This document shows, in pieces, positions 51,298 to 60,102 of a stretch of DNA of 64,000 nucleotides. Below the pieces are notes generated by a model. That model had not been told where the DNA came from. It did no database searches and saw only the letters and a program-made list of their open reading frames with translations. Each line of letters begins with the position of its first letter. Within the stretch, counting starts at the first letter, position 1. The DNA is from an uncultured Pelagibacteraceae bacterium (lineage in GTDB: Bacteria; Pseudomonadota; Alphaproteobacteria; Pelagibacterales; Pelagibacteraceae): the NCBI GenBank assembly GCA_902540275.1, contig CACBMB010000004.1, positions 1 through 64,000 on the forward strand, written 5' to 3'. The position numbers and the translations under genes are program-made.

Positions 51298-51983
51298 ATT
51301 TTGGTGAAAAAAAATATCTTTTATTAGATTTAGATGGTGTGTGTTATGGAAAACATAATAATTACTCATTAGAGCGAGTATTTGGTCAAGTCTCAAAAAG
51401 GATGACAAAATTTATTTCGGAAAAACTAAAAATAGACCAAGAAAAAGCAAAAGAGTTACAAACAAATTATTTCTATAAATACAACACATCTCTACGAGGA
51501 CTAATGATACATGATGGAATATCACCAGATGAATTTTTGACTTATGTTCATCAAATAGATCTATCATTTATGAAAGAGGATAAAATTATGAGAAATGAAC
51601 TTGAAAAATTAGATATGGAAAAATATATATTTACAAATGGTAGTGCAGAACATGCTAAAAATATCTTATCACACCTTGGTGTTTATGATTTATTTGGCAG
51701 AGATAAAGTTTTTGATATAAAAGATGCGGGATATGTTCCTAAACCTGAGGCGGAAACTTTTGACCTAATGGTCAAAAAATTCGGTATAGACCCAAAAGAG
51801 ACGATTTACATAGAGGATATAGCGAAAAACCTCCGAATTGGACATGAACGAGGTTGTATAACCGTTTGGTTAATTAATGATGAGCATTTTGGAAAAATAG
51901 ATGCTGATAAAAATTTTATTTCACACAAAACTGAAAATCTATCTTTATTTCTTAGAGAAATAAGGTTATTAAAAAACCAATAA
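51294..51983 (+). CDS. HAD-superfamily pyrimidine 5'-nucleotidase-like hydrolase
   Basis: 229 aa. HAD motif I is LLLDLDGVCYG, motif II YIFTNGSAEHAKNIL, motif III Lys in KPEAETFDLM and motif IV YIEDIAKNLRIGHERG. The arrangement with a C1 helical cap (residues 20-85) is that of the yeast Sdt1/alphaproteobacterial pyrimidine 5'-nucleotidase group, which lies in the same argB-dapD interval elsewhere. The usual DxD(G/T) is DLDG, compatible with phosphatase activity. Natural substrate unproven. Confidence 0.85.
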   Translation: MNFGEKKYLLLDLDGVCYGKHNNYSLERVFGQVSKRMTKFISEKLKIDQEKAKELQTNYFYKYNTSLRGLMIHDGISPDEFLTYVHQIDLSFMKEDKIMRNELEKLDMEKYIFTNGSAEHAKNILSHLGVYDLFGRDKVFDIKDAGYVPKPEAETFDLMVKKFGIDPKETIYIEDIAKNLRIGHERGCITVWLINDEHFGKIDADKNFISHKTENLSLFLREIRLLKNQ

Positions 51984-51986
51984 ATT

Positions 51987-52814
51987 ATGACCATAGAAAA
52001 AATTATAAACGAGGCTTGGGAAAAAAAGGATCAAATAAATCAAAATTCTGATCAAAAACTTAAAGATACTATTAATCAAGTTATAGCTGATCTAGATAGT
52101 GGAAAATCAAGAGTTGCAGAAAAAATTAATGGAGAATGGGTGACTCATCAACACTTAAAAAAAGCCATCATGTTAAGTTTCAGAATTTATCCAATGGAAA
52201 ATTTAAATGGCCCTTATAGTAGTTGGTATGACAAAGCTCATCTGCTTAAAGGTAAAACTGCTGGATGGACAAAAGATGATCATGAAAAAGCAGGATTTAG
52301 GATGGTTCCAAATTCACCAGTCAGAAAAGGGTCTTTTGTTGGAAAAAATGCTGTTCTTATGCCGTGCTATGTAAATATTGGTGCATATATCGATGAAGGA
52401 ACAATGATAGATACTTTTGCAAGAGCTGGTAGTTGTTGTCAAATTGGAAAAAATTGTCATATATCTGCAGGTTCAGGTGTTGGTGGAGTTTTAGAACCAG
52501 CACAAGCATTGCCAACAATAATTGAAGATAATGTTTTCTTGGGAGCAATGTCAGAAGTGGTGGAAGGTGTTATTGTTGGTGAAGGTTCAGTTCTAAGTAT
52601 GGGTATGTATATTGGCCAATCAACTAAAATAGTTGATAGAAAAACTGGAAAAATTACTTACGGAAAAATTCCACCTTATTCAGTTGTTGTTCCTGGTTCT
52701 TTACCAGATAAAAATAATTCATCTGCACCATCATTGTATTGTGCAGTAATAATTAAACAAGTTGATGAAAAAACGAGATCTAAAACATCCATTAACGATC
52801 TTTTAAGAGATTAA
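51987..52814 (+). CDS. dapD: 2,3,4,5-tetrahydropyridine-2,6-dicarboxylate N-succinyltransferase
   Basis: 275 aa trimeric left-handed beta-helix acyltransferase of the succinyl branch of lysine/DAP synthesis. Hexapeptide repeats are evident around [31 protein letters not shown] and [22 protein letters not shown]-terminal SVVVPGSLP is conserved. It is 3 nt after the HAD gene and 2 nt before dapE. Confidence 0.97.
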   Translation: MTIEKIINEAWEKKDQINQNSDQKLKDTINQVIADLDSGKSRVAEKINGEWVTHQHLKKAIMLSFRIYPMENLNGPYSSWYDKAHLLKGKTAGWTKDDHEKAGFRMVPNSPVRKGSFVGKNAVLMPCYVNIGAYIDEGTMIDTFARAGSCCQIGKNCHISAGSGVGGVLEPAQALPTIIEDNVFLGAMSEVVEGVIVGEGSVLSMGMYIGQSTKIVDRKTGKITYGKIPPYSVVVPGSLPDKNNSSAPSLYCAVIIKQVDEKTRSKTSINDLLRD

Positions 52815-52816
52815 TT

Positions 52817-53974
52817 ATGCAAAAGTTTAATGAGTTAAAATTAGCTAAAGAGCTAATCAGATTTCCTTCTATTACCCCAGTTGATGCTGGAGTGATCAAA
52901 TTTTTAGAAAAAAAGTTAAAAAAACTTGGATTTAAAACAAAAATACTAGAATTTAAAGAAAAAGGTTTTAGGCCTGTAAAAAATTTATATGCAAGATTGG
53001 GGAAAAAAGGACCAAACTTATGTTACGCAGGTCACTTGGATGTTGTGCCTCCAGGTAATATAAAAGATTGGACCGTAAATCCATTCAGACCATCTGTAAA
53101 AAAGGGCCATTTAATTGGAAGAGGTGCAAATGATATGAAAAGTTCTATTGCAGCTTTTGTTGCTGCTGTGAGTATTTTTATATCAAAAAATAATAAATTT
53201 GATGGATCAATAAGTCTATTAATAACTGGAGATGAGGAGGGTGATGCAGTTAATGGAACAAAAAAGGTTGTAGAATATCTAAAAAAAAAGAGAGAGAGAA
53301 TAAATTTCTGCTTAGTTGGTGAGCCCACTAATCCAAATAAATTGGGTGAAATGATAAAAATAGGTCGAAGAGGAAGTTTAACTGGAAAACTTACAATATT
53401 TGGTATGCAAGGTCATGTTGCTTACCCTCAAAGGGCTAATAATCCATCAACAACAATTGTTAAAATTTTAAATGAAATAAAAGAATTAAAATTTGATAAA
53501 GGCAACAAAAACTTTCAACCAACGAATTTAGAAGTAACCAAAATCAATATAGACAACAGGGCCGATAACATTATTCCTGCAAAAGCAGAGGCAAATTTTA
53601 ATATAAGGTTTAATAACAAACATTCTTCGGTTTCTATAAAAAGAAAACTCAATAATATTTTTAAGAAAATAAGTAGTAAAAATAGATCTAAATATAAAAT
53701 TGAATATAGAGTTTCTGGTGAAGCCTTCTTAACAAAGCCCAATCAGACAACTTTTATGATACAAAAGATTATTAAAAAAATTACTAAAATTAAGCCTAAA
53801 TTGTCTACTACAGGTGGAACTTCAGATTTGAGATTCATAAGAAAATTATCGCCAGGTTTGGAATTTGGTTTAGTTGGGAAAACTATGCATAAAGTTGATG
53901 AGGCTGTATCAGTAAAAGATTTAAAAAATTTAACAAAAATTTATCAAAATATTTTACAAAGTTATTTCAAGTGA
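52817..53974 (+). CDS. dapE: Succinyl-diaminopimelate desuccinylase
   Basis: 385 aa di-zinc M20 peptidase family enzyme releasing L,L-DAP. Metal sites: YAGHLDVVPPG (first His and Asp), the bridging Asp in GRGANDMKSSIAAF, and the catalytic Glu pair in TGDEEGDA. The dimerisation domain (about residues 180-290) starts with GRRGSLTGKLTIFGMQGHVAYP. The STTGGTSDLRFI block is DapE-typical. The stop overlaps the next gene's GTG by 4 nt. Confidence 0.97.
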   Translation: MQKFNELKLAKELIRFPSITPVDAGVIKFLEKKLKKLGFKTKILEFKEKGFRPVKNLYARLGKKGPNLCYAGHLDVVPPGNIKDWTVNPFRPSVKKGHLIGRGANDMKSSIAAFVAAVSIFISKNNKFDGSISLLITGDEEGDAVNGTKKVVEYLKKKRERINFCLVGEPTNPNKLGEMIKIGRRGSLTGKLTIFGMQGHVAYPQRANNPSTTIVKILNEIKELKFDKGNKNFQPTNLEVTKINIDNRADNIIPAKAEANFNIRFNNKHSSVSIKRKLNNIFKKISSKNRSKYKIEYRVSGEAFLTKPNQTTFMIQKIIKKITKIKPKLSTTGGTSDLRFIRKLSPGLEFGLVGKTMHKVDEAVSVKDLKNLTKIYQNILQSYFK

Positions 53975-54900
53975 AAACTGGTTTAATTACTTCAGATACT
54001 TATCAGAATCATGACACGGGTCCCGGACATCCAGAGCAGATCGCTAGAGTCACTGTAATCAATGAAAACTTTAAAAAATTAAATAATAAAAATATTTTAT
54101 GGAAGAAACCATCAATAATTACTGATGATATAATCAAAGATGCCCACGAAGCTAAATACCTTGATTTGGTGAAAAGTTCATTTCCAATGAAAGGTTTTTC
54201 CTCTTTAGATGGAGATACTATTATTTCACCAGGAAGTAAAAATGCTACATTTGATGCGGCCGGTTCAATTGTTGCAGCGATTGATGGTGTGCAAAACAAA
54301 GAATTTAAAAATGCTTTTTGTTCAGTTCGTCCACCTGGCCACCACTGCAATCAAAATAAGGCAGCGGGATTCTGCATTCTAAATAATGTAGCTATAGGTG
54401 CAAAGTATTTGATTAATAAATATAAATACAAAAAAGTTGCTATAATAGATTTTGACGTTCATCACGGTAATGGGACTCAGGATATATTTTATGATAATAA
54501 AAACGTCTTGTTTATATCCACTCATCAATATCCCTATTATCCTGGCAGTGGATCTGAACAAGAAAAAGGTAAATTTAATAATATTTTTAATATTCCGTTA
54601 GCTGCTGGAACAAATTCTGAAGAATATTTAAATGCTTTTGAATTTGCTCTCAAAAAATTAACAGAGTTTAAACCTGAATTTATTCTAATAAGTGCAGGAT
54701 TTGATGGACATCAAGCGGATCCTTTAGCTCAGCTTAAACTTCAAACTGAAGATTTTTATATTATTACAAAAAGAATTTTAGAAACATCAAAGAAATTCTG
54801 TAATGGTAAAGTTGTTTCTATTCTTGAAGGTGGATATGATTTGAAAGCACTACAAGATAGTACTAAGAGACATGTTGATGCATTAATAGAATCCAATTGA
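53971..54900 (+). CDS. Histone deacetylase-family amidohydrolase (class II-like)
   Basis: 309 aa arginase/deacetylase fold enzyme, GTG start overlapping the dapE stop (GTGA). Zinc ligands are visible: DFDVHHGNGTQDIFY (Asp and His) and SAGFDGHQADPLAQ (Asp). The catalytic His pair region is VRPPGHHCNQNKAAGFCILNNVAIGA and the C-terminus has LEGGYDLKAL. Bacterial members deacetylate acetylpolyamines, acetyl-lysine proteins or acetoin-system proteins. A SET-domain gene follows 30 nt downstream. Confidence 0.92.
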   Translation: MKTGLITSDTYQNHDTGPGHPEQIARVTVINENFKKLNNKNILWKKPSIITDDIIKDAHEAKYLDLVKSSFPMKGFSSLDGDTIISPGSKNATFDAAGSIVAAIDGVQNKEFKNAFCSVRPPGHHCNQNKAAGFCILNNVAIGAKYLINKYKYKKVAIIDFDVHHGNGTQDIFYDNKNVLFISTHQYPYYPGSGSEQEKGKFNNIFNIPLAAGTNSEEYLNAFEFALKKLTEFKPEFILISAGFDGHQADPLAQLKLQTEDFYIITKRILETSKKFCNGKVVSILEGGYDLKALQDSTKRHVDALIESN

Positions 54901-54930
54901 TTAATAGCTAATACATTATAAGTAGCCTTC

Positions 54931-55422
54931 ATGAAATTATATAGAATAAAAAAATCAAAAATTGACAATAAAGGTCGTGGATTATATGCAACAAAAAATA
55001 TAAAAGCTGGAACTAAAATAATTAATTATATAGGCAAAATCATAACTAACAAATTTGCTGAAGAGTCTGAAAAATTTGATAATAAAAAACCTATCTATTT
55101 ACTCACCTTAAACAAAAAATATACTCTAGATGGAGATTTCAAATGGAATACAGCGGGTTTGATAAATCACTCTTGTGATAACAATTGTGATTATGAGGGA
55201 AAGGGTTTAAAAGTTTGGGTAACAACAATAAGAGATATAAAAAAAGGTGAGGAATTTACTTGTGATTATGGATTTGGTTTTGATAAAGATTATAAACAAT
55301 TTCCATGTAAATGTGGAGCAAAAAATTGTTGTGGTTGGATTGTAAGAGCTGAAAGTAGATGGAGAATTAATAAAAAATTTTCAATCTCTAATAAAAAAAA
55401 ATTAATAAATAATTTTAAATAA
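54931..55422 (+). CDS. SET-domain protein lysine methyltransferase
   Basis: 163 aa compact SET domain. Start of domain DNKGRGLYATKNIKAGTKIINYIGKI; the SAM-binding/pseudoknot motif GLINHSCDNNCDYEG and the catalytic Tyr region GEEFTCDYGFGF are intact. A post-SET-like cysteine module CKCGAKNCCGW follows. The family methylates Lys on proteins; in a bacterium without histones the target is unknown (HU-like or ribosomal proteins are candidates, inference). It follows the deacetylase gene in the same direction and overlaps truA by 21 nt at the 3' end. Confidence 0.9.
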   Translation: MKLYRIKKSKIDNKGRGLYATKNIKAGTKIINYIGKIITNKFAEESEKFDNKKPIYLLTLNKKYTLDGDFKWNTAGLINHSCDNNCDYEGKGLKVWVTTIRDIKKGEEFTCDYGFGFDKDYKQFPCKCGAKNCCGWIVRAESRWRINKKFSISNKKKLINNFK

Positions 55423-56142
55423 AAATAAACCCTCTGCTGGAGCTGGAGGAGCACACAAGGTTCTTTTTTTAGATTTAATCACTTTATCAAATTTTTTTAA
55501 AGACCACTTTTTTTCACCTACGTATTTTAAACAACCAACCATCGAACGTACTTGTTGCTGCAAAAAAGACTGAGATTTAAATTCTATGATAATTTTGTCT
55601 TTTGAAGATTTGACTTTCACTGACCTCATAGTTTTAATTGGACTTTTTGCCTTACAACTTGAAGCTCTAAATGTTGAAAAATCTTTAGTGCCAATTAATT
55701 TTTTGGCACTTTTTTTCATAATTTTAAGATCAAGTTTTTTCATAATATGCCAACCTCTTTTTTCTTCTAAAACTGGTCTACTAAGGCGATTAATAATTAT
55801 GTATTTATATATTCTCAATTTAGCTGAGAATCTTGCATGAAAATTCTTACTTTTCTTTGTTATCTTAAGAATTGCAATTCCATCTTTATTCAAAAAATAA
55901 TTCGCTGACTTCAAAAATTTATCAGTTTGGTTTATTTTATTTTTGGTATCAAAATGTGCAGATTGTTCAATTGCATGCACACCAGCATCTGTTCTACCGG
56001 AACCATGTAAAATAATTCTATCCTTTAAAAGCTTTGAAATCTTATCCTCAACAAGACCTTGGATAGTTTTTCCTTTTTTTTGAATTTGCCATCCTTTGAA
56101 ATTAGTCCCAATATATTCTAATAATATTTGATATCTATACAT
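55402..56142 (-). CDS. truA: tRNA pseudouridine(38-40) synthase
   Basis: 246 aa. The catalytic Asp lies in LHGSGRTDAGVHAIEQSAHF; YIGTNFKGWQIQKKGKTIQG at the start and HARFSAKLRIYKYII are conserved. It modifies the anticodon stem-loop. Last gene of def-fmt-truA, overlapping fmt by 8 nt. Confidence 0.95.
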   Translation of the reverse strand: MYRYQILLEYIGTNFKGWQIQKKGKTIQGLVEDKISKLLKDRIILHGSGRTDAGVHAIEQSAHFDTKNKINQTDKFLKSANYFLNKDGIAILKITKKSKNFHARFSAKLRIYKYIIINRLSRPVLEEKRGWHIMKKLDLKIMKKSAKKLIGTKDFSTFRASSCKAKSPIKTMRSVKVKSSKDKIIIEFKSQSFLQQQVRSMVGCLKYVGEKKWSLKKFDKVIKSKKRTLCAPPAPAEGLFLFKIIY

Positions 56143-57067
56143 TAGATATTATTGATCCTTTTTTAATTTGAGATCCAAGCATAAACTCTCCTATTTTTTG
56201 AGGTCTTTTTCCTTGTCTCTGAATTTCAACAACTTTGATTGATTGATTATTTTTACAAGCAATTTCTAATTTATCTGATATCACTTCTCCTGCATTCCCC
56301 TTACCGTTTCCAATTTCTGCTTTTAAAATTTTATATCTTTCACCATTAAAATTAAAAAAGGCTCCTGGTGTGGGAAATAAACCATTTATTTTAGCAATGA
56401 TTTTAATAGCTTCTTCATTCCAATAAATTTGACCTTCAGATTTATCAATTTTTTTTGCATAAGTTGCCTTGGAGTGATCTTGTTCTATAAATTTTACTTT
56501 ATCGTCAATTATATCATCAATATTATCTAAAATTTTGTCTGCAGCTAATATTGATAATTGTTCTGATATTTCTTGTGCATTATTTTTATGCTCTAACTTA
56601 ATCTTATAGATGTTACTGATTGGCCCACTATCTAATTCTTCAACTATTTTCATAATAGTAATACCTGTTTCATTATCTAGGTTCATAATTGACCTTTGAA
56701 TTGGCGCAGCTCCTCTCCACTTAGGAAGTATTGAGCCATGTATATTAATAAAACCTTTTCTTGTTAAACCCAAAAATTCTTTAGGAATAATTTGTCCATA
56801 AGCAACTACAATTGCTAGATCAGCATTTAAATTTTTAATAAACTCATATTCGGACTTATTTTTATTTAAAGTATGTGGTGATCTAAAATTTAAATTTAAT
56901 GTTTCAGAAATTCCCTGAATTGCAGATTTATTAATTCTTTGCCCACGATGAGATTTTTTCGGTGGCTGGGTATAAACTGCAGATATGTCGTAGCCATTTT
57001 GATACAGAGATTTTAAAATTGGTACCGCAAACATAGGGGTACCCATGAAAATGATTTTTTTTGACAT
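56135..57067 (-). CDS. fmt: Methionyl-tRNA formyltransferase
   Basis: 310 aa. It formylates initiator Met-tRNA. N-terminal FMGTPMFAVPILKSL, the formyl-THF site YGQIIPKEFLGLTRKGFINIHGSILPKWRGAAPIQRSI with catalytic Asn/His/Asp context, and a C-terminal OB-like tRNA-binding domain. Three nt after def, as is usual, since deformylase and formyltransferase are functionally paired. Confidence 0.96.
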   Translation of the reverse strand: MSKKIIFMGTPMFAVPILKSLYQNGYDISAVYTQPPKKSHRGQRINKSAIQGISETLNLNFRSPHTLNKNKSEYEFIKNLNADLAIVVAYGQIIPKEFLGLTRKGFINIHGSILPKWRGAAPIQRSIMNLDNETGITIMKIVEELDSGPISNIYKIKLEHKNNAQEISEQLSILAADKILDNIDDIIDDKVKFIEQDHSKATYAKKIDKSEGQIYWNEEAIKIIAKINGLFPTPGAFFNFNGERYKILKAEIGNGKGNAGEVISDKLEIACKNNQSIKVVEIQRQGKRPQKIGEFMLGSQIKKGSIISNV

Positions 57068-57070
57068 TTA

Positions 57071-57589
57071 TTAAACAACTATTCGGGTAGATTTTACCTT
57101 AGATAATTTTTTAATAATCATAGATTTTTTTAATTTTGATAGATAATCAATAAAAAGAATTCCTTCTAAGTGATCCATCTCATGTTGAATGCAGGTCGCT
57201 AATAAACCATCAGCTTTAAGAATTTTTTTATCACCATTATAATCTAAATATTCAACTTCACATTTTTTTGGTCTATCTATTTCTGCAAATTGATTGGGAA
57301 CAGATAAGCAGCCTTCCTCATAAGTTGAGTTGGACTTATCTTTATTTTTAATGACTGGATTGACAAAAAACTTTGGTTCTTTTTTATTCTCATCTTTACT
57401 TAAATCCATGACAATAATTCTTTTTGGAATACCTATTTGAATTGCAGCTAGACCAATGCCATTTGCTGCATACATTGTTTCTAACATATCATCCATTAAT
57501 TTTTTTTCGTCAGCACCAACACTTTTAACTGGTTTTGAAATCTGCCTTAAGACCGGATTGGGTTCTGTAAGTATTGTTTTTACTGTCAT
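57071..57589 (-). CDS. def: Peptide deformylase
   Basis: 172 aa metalloenzyme removing N-formyl groups from nascent proteins. All three motifs are present: GIGLAAIQIG, EGCLSVP with the metal Cys, and QHEMDHLEGILFID (HExxH). First gene of def-fmt-truA. Confidence 0.97.
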   Translation of the reverse strand: MTVKTILTEPNPVLRQISKPVKSVGADEKKLMDDMLETMYAANGIGLAAIQIGIPKRIIVMDLSKDENKKEPKFFVNPVIKNKDKSNSTYEEGCLSVPNQFAEIDRPKKCEVEYLDYNGDKKILKADGLLATCIQHEMDHLEGILFIDYLSKLKKSMIIKKLSKVKSTRIVV

Positions 57590-57612
57590 GATATTTTATC
57601 TTAATATAATTT

Positions 57613-59385
57613 TTAAACTTTTAAAGGAAGAACTTTAAGTAAAATTTTGTTTCTTATTAATCCAATATTTAATTGATTTAGTGTGCTGATAATGAAATAG
57701 ATAGTGTCTTCATCCATTTTTTCCAGATCATCTTGTCCAATAACTTCAACAATTCTTAATAAAGCTGTGCCCTTTTCATTATTATTAATCATCACCTGTA
57801 TATCTGTTGGTATTTCAGAATTATTTATTTCATAGAAATCATTGTATTTATCTGAAATTTCTATTCCATCATATTTTAAAGATTCTAAAAAAATTTGATC
57901 TTTTTTTGAAAAAAAATATTTTTTATTCTTTTTAATTTTTTTTAGATAATTATTAACATCTTTTTCAATTTTTGGTTTTGAATAATCTCCACTAAAATAA
58001 TTTAAAAGTTTTGATTGATGAAGAACTTCTTTGTTAAATTTGATTTCACTCGAATTCTTTTTTTTGATTTCTATATTAGTATAATAAAAACTAGTTAAAT
58101 TATCTGGAACATTTGTAGGTTCTATCTTATCTAAAAATTTTCTCAATTCTTCATCAAAAGCTAAACTTTTATCATCACTTTCAAAATTGTTTTTTAATAA
58201 TTTTAATAACTTTAATTTTTCTACTGTTTCTGACTCTAATAAAATTTTTTGATAAATTAAAGCTCTTGCCTCAATATTAGATAAAGATTTATATGATTCT
58301 TCGACATTTAAAAGTTGATTAATGTCAAATTGAAATCGTTTATATATTTTAAATAAATTTTTTTCTGGGTAATTTTTATTATGAGTAGCTTTTTCTAAGG
58401 TAGAGATTTTTTCCAAATCGAAAATATCTATCTTTTCATGAGAACTTAGTAAACCCGAAGAAGACAGATATTTCCAAATAATTTTACTGGTAGTTTCTTT
58501 AGGTTCAAATAAAAATTTTGGATTCGTAATGTGAGCTAAATGAAATTCTAAAATATTTTTTTCTGATATTGTTTCATCAATCTCTGTAGCATAACCTAAT
58601 AAATAATTTATTTTTTTTTCATAATATTTATCTGAGAATCCTAATTCCTTTTTTAAATCAAAAATTAATTGAGCTTCTTCAACTCTGTTATTTTTTATCA
58701 AACAATAAATATTAAACTTAATAAGATATTCATCATCAATTGGTTCTTTATTTTTTGAAAATATTTCACAAGCCTTTTGGACATTAGAAGTAGAAATATA
58801 TTCATCTAATAAAAATTTAGTTAATTTTGGATGAATATTGAAAATTTGATTTTTAATTAAATATTCCTCAATTAAATCTAAATCTGAATTTTTAATAAGC
58901 CATTGCGACCTAAATTTTAAAAAATCTTTTTCAGAAATATTTTTTGTAGGTATGTACGCGTTTGTTAGCATTAATATTTTCATAATGTAAGCTGCGTCTT
59001 TAGATAAGTTAATCTTATCTAATTTTTTAAAAATATTTTTCAACTGATCACCATCAGAATTAGACCACATATTAATATCTAAACTATTTTCTTCAGGATC
59101 ATACAAGCCAAATATTTTAATATCATCAGAATTCAGATCCTCATCTAAATTTATTGATGAAATTTTTTTATCTGACTGCATATTAAAAATTGTTGACTCA
59201 GATTTAATTGTTAAACTGTCATTTGTTTTTTCATTTAAATTTGAATTGAAATCATTACTTTGAATTTTATTCTTATCCACATTCCAAATATCTACAGGTT
59301 CATCTTCAGCATTACTGTTGCCAATAAAAAAAAACAAAAAAATAAGAAAAAAATATTTTTTATTTAATGATCTTAAAATTCTCAT
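57613..59385 (-). CDS. Exported protein of unknown function (590 aa)
   Basis: No family recognised. I choose the ATG at 59385 rather than the track's 59430 because it places a classical signal peptide at the N-terminus: RILRSLNKKYFFLIFLFFFIGNSNA, then EDEP as the mature start. The rest is Asp/Glu/Lys/Asn-rich and appears mostly helical, with recurring aromatic-Leu patterns that could form a helical-repeat solenoid. It lies downstream of a small membrane protein whose gene overlaps it by 26 nt, and next to aroK. A periplasmic or cell-envelope role is inferred from the signal peptide only. Confidence 0.75.
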   Translation of the reverse strand: MRILRSLNKKYFFLIFLFFFIGNSNAEDEPVDIWNVDKNKIQSNDFNSNLNEKTNDSLTIKSESTIFNMQSDKKISSINLDEDLNSDDIKIFGLYDPEENSLDINMWSNSDGDQLKNIFKKLDKINLSKDAAYIMKILMLTNAYIPTKNISEKDFLKFRSQWLIKNSDLDLIEEYLIKNQIFNIHPKLTKFLLDEYISTSNVQKACEIFSKNKEPIDDEYLIKFNIYCLIKNNRVEEAQLIFDLKKELGFSDKYYEKKINYLLGYATEIDETISEKNILEFHLAHITNPKFLFEPKETTSKIIWKYLSSSGLLSSHEKIDIFDLEKISTLEKATHNKNYPEKNLFKIYKRFQFDINQLLNVEESYKSLSNIEARALIYQKILLESETVEKLKLLKLLKNNFESDDKSLAFDEELRKFLDKIEPTNVPDNLTSFYYTNIEIKKKNSSEIKFNKEVLHQSKLLNYFSGDYSKPKIEKDVNNYLKKIKKNKKYFFSKKDQIFLESLKYDGIEISDKYNDFYEINNSEIPTDIQVMINNNEKGTALLRIVEVIGQDDLEKMDEDTIYFIISTLNQLNIGLIRNKILLKVLPLKV

Positions 59386-59539
59386 TTGGAATAACTTTTT
59401 CAATTTTTTTTTCAGGAGAGGGGAAGTCAATTTTATTTAATAAAAAAACAATTCCAATTAAAATTAATATAGCTAAAGACAATTTTACAATTAATCCAAC
59501 AATACTCATTCTCGAACTTGTTTTTTTTATAAATTGCAT
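59360..59539 (-). CDS. Small membrane protein (59 aa)
   Basis: Just under the ORF track limit. ATG ORF with one strong membrane helix at residues 12-34 (SIVGLIVKLSLAILILIGIVFLL), preceded by a basic N-terminus (QFIKKTSSR) and followed by a charged, probably periplasmic tail (PSPEKKIEKVIP). The 3' end overlaps the start of the exported 590-aa protein by 26 nt, suggesting coupled translation. No family recognised. The divergent gap to aroK is 56 nt. Confidence 0.65.
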   Translation of the reverse strand: MQFIKKTSSRMSIVGLIVKLSLAILILIGIVFLLNKIDFPSPEKKIEKVIPNENFKIIK

Positions 59540-59595
59540 ATAGTTTTAGGTAATTTCAAATTAAGACATATTTATGTTTTTTCAATAAAGATTTT

Positions 59596-60102
59596 ATGGA
59601 ATCAAAAAAAAATATCGTTTTTTTAGGTATGATGGCTTCTGGAAAAACTTCAATTGGTAAATTAACTTCTAAAAAACTTAAATTGGATTTCTATGACATA
59701 GATGAATTAATAGAAAATAAACTTAAAAAAAAGATTTCAGAAATATTTACTCTCAAAGGTGAAAAATTCTTCCGAACTATTGAAGAAAAAATAACTTTAA
59801 GAATACTGAAACAAAAACAAAAAATTGTTGTATCTCTTGGTGGAGGCGCTTTTTTAAACAAAAATATCCGAAAAGAAATTTTAAATAATCATATATCTTT
59901 TTGGTTATACTGTGATGACAAGACTTTAATTCAAAGAATAAAAAATAGCCACAAGAGACCTATTGCATTAAATCTAAGTAATCATGAATTATCAAATTTA
60001 ATAAAAAAACGTTCTAATATTTACTCAAAAGCATTATATAAGATCGATTGTGGTAAACATACAAAAATTAAAATTGTAAATAAAATAATTAATTATTTAT
60101 GA
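59596..60102 (+). CDS. aroK: Shikimate kinase
   Basis: 168 aa. Walker A GMMASGKTSIGKL, the shikimate-binding DIDELIE, ISEIFTLKGEKFFRTIEEK and GGGAFLNK are all typical; the LID Arg is in SHKRPIAL. It phosphorylates shikimate, the step before AroA. The stop overlaps the aroB ATG by 4 nt. Confidence 0.96.
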   Translation: MESKKNIVFLGMMASGKTSIGKLTSKKLKLDFYDIDELIENKLKKKISEIFTLKGEKFFRTIEEKITLRILKQKQKIVVSLGGGAFLNKNIRKEILNNHISFWLYCDDKTLIQRIKNSHKRPIALNLSNHELSNLIKKRSNIYSKALYKIDCGKHTKIKIVNKIINYL

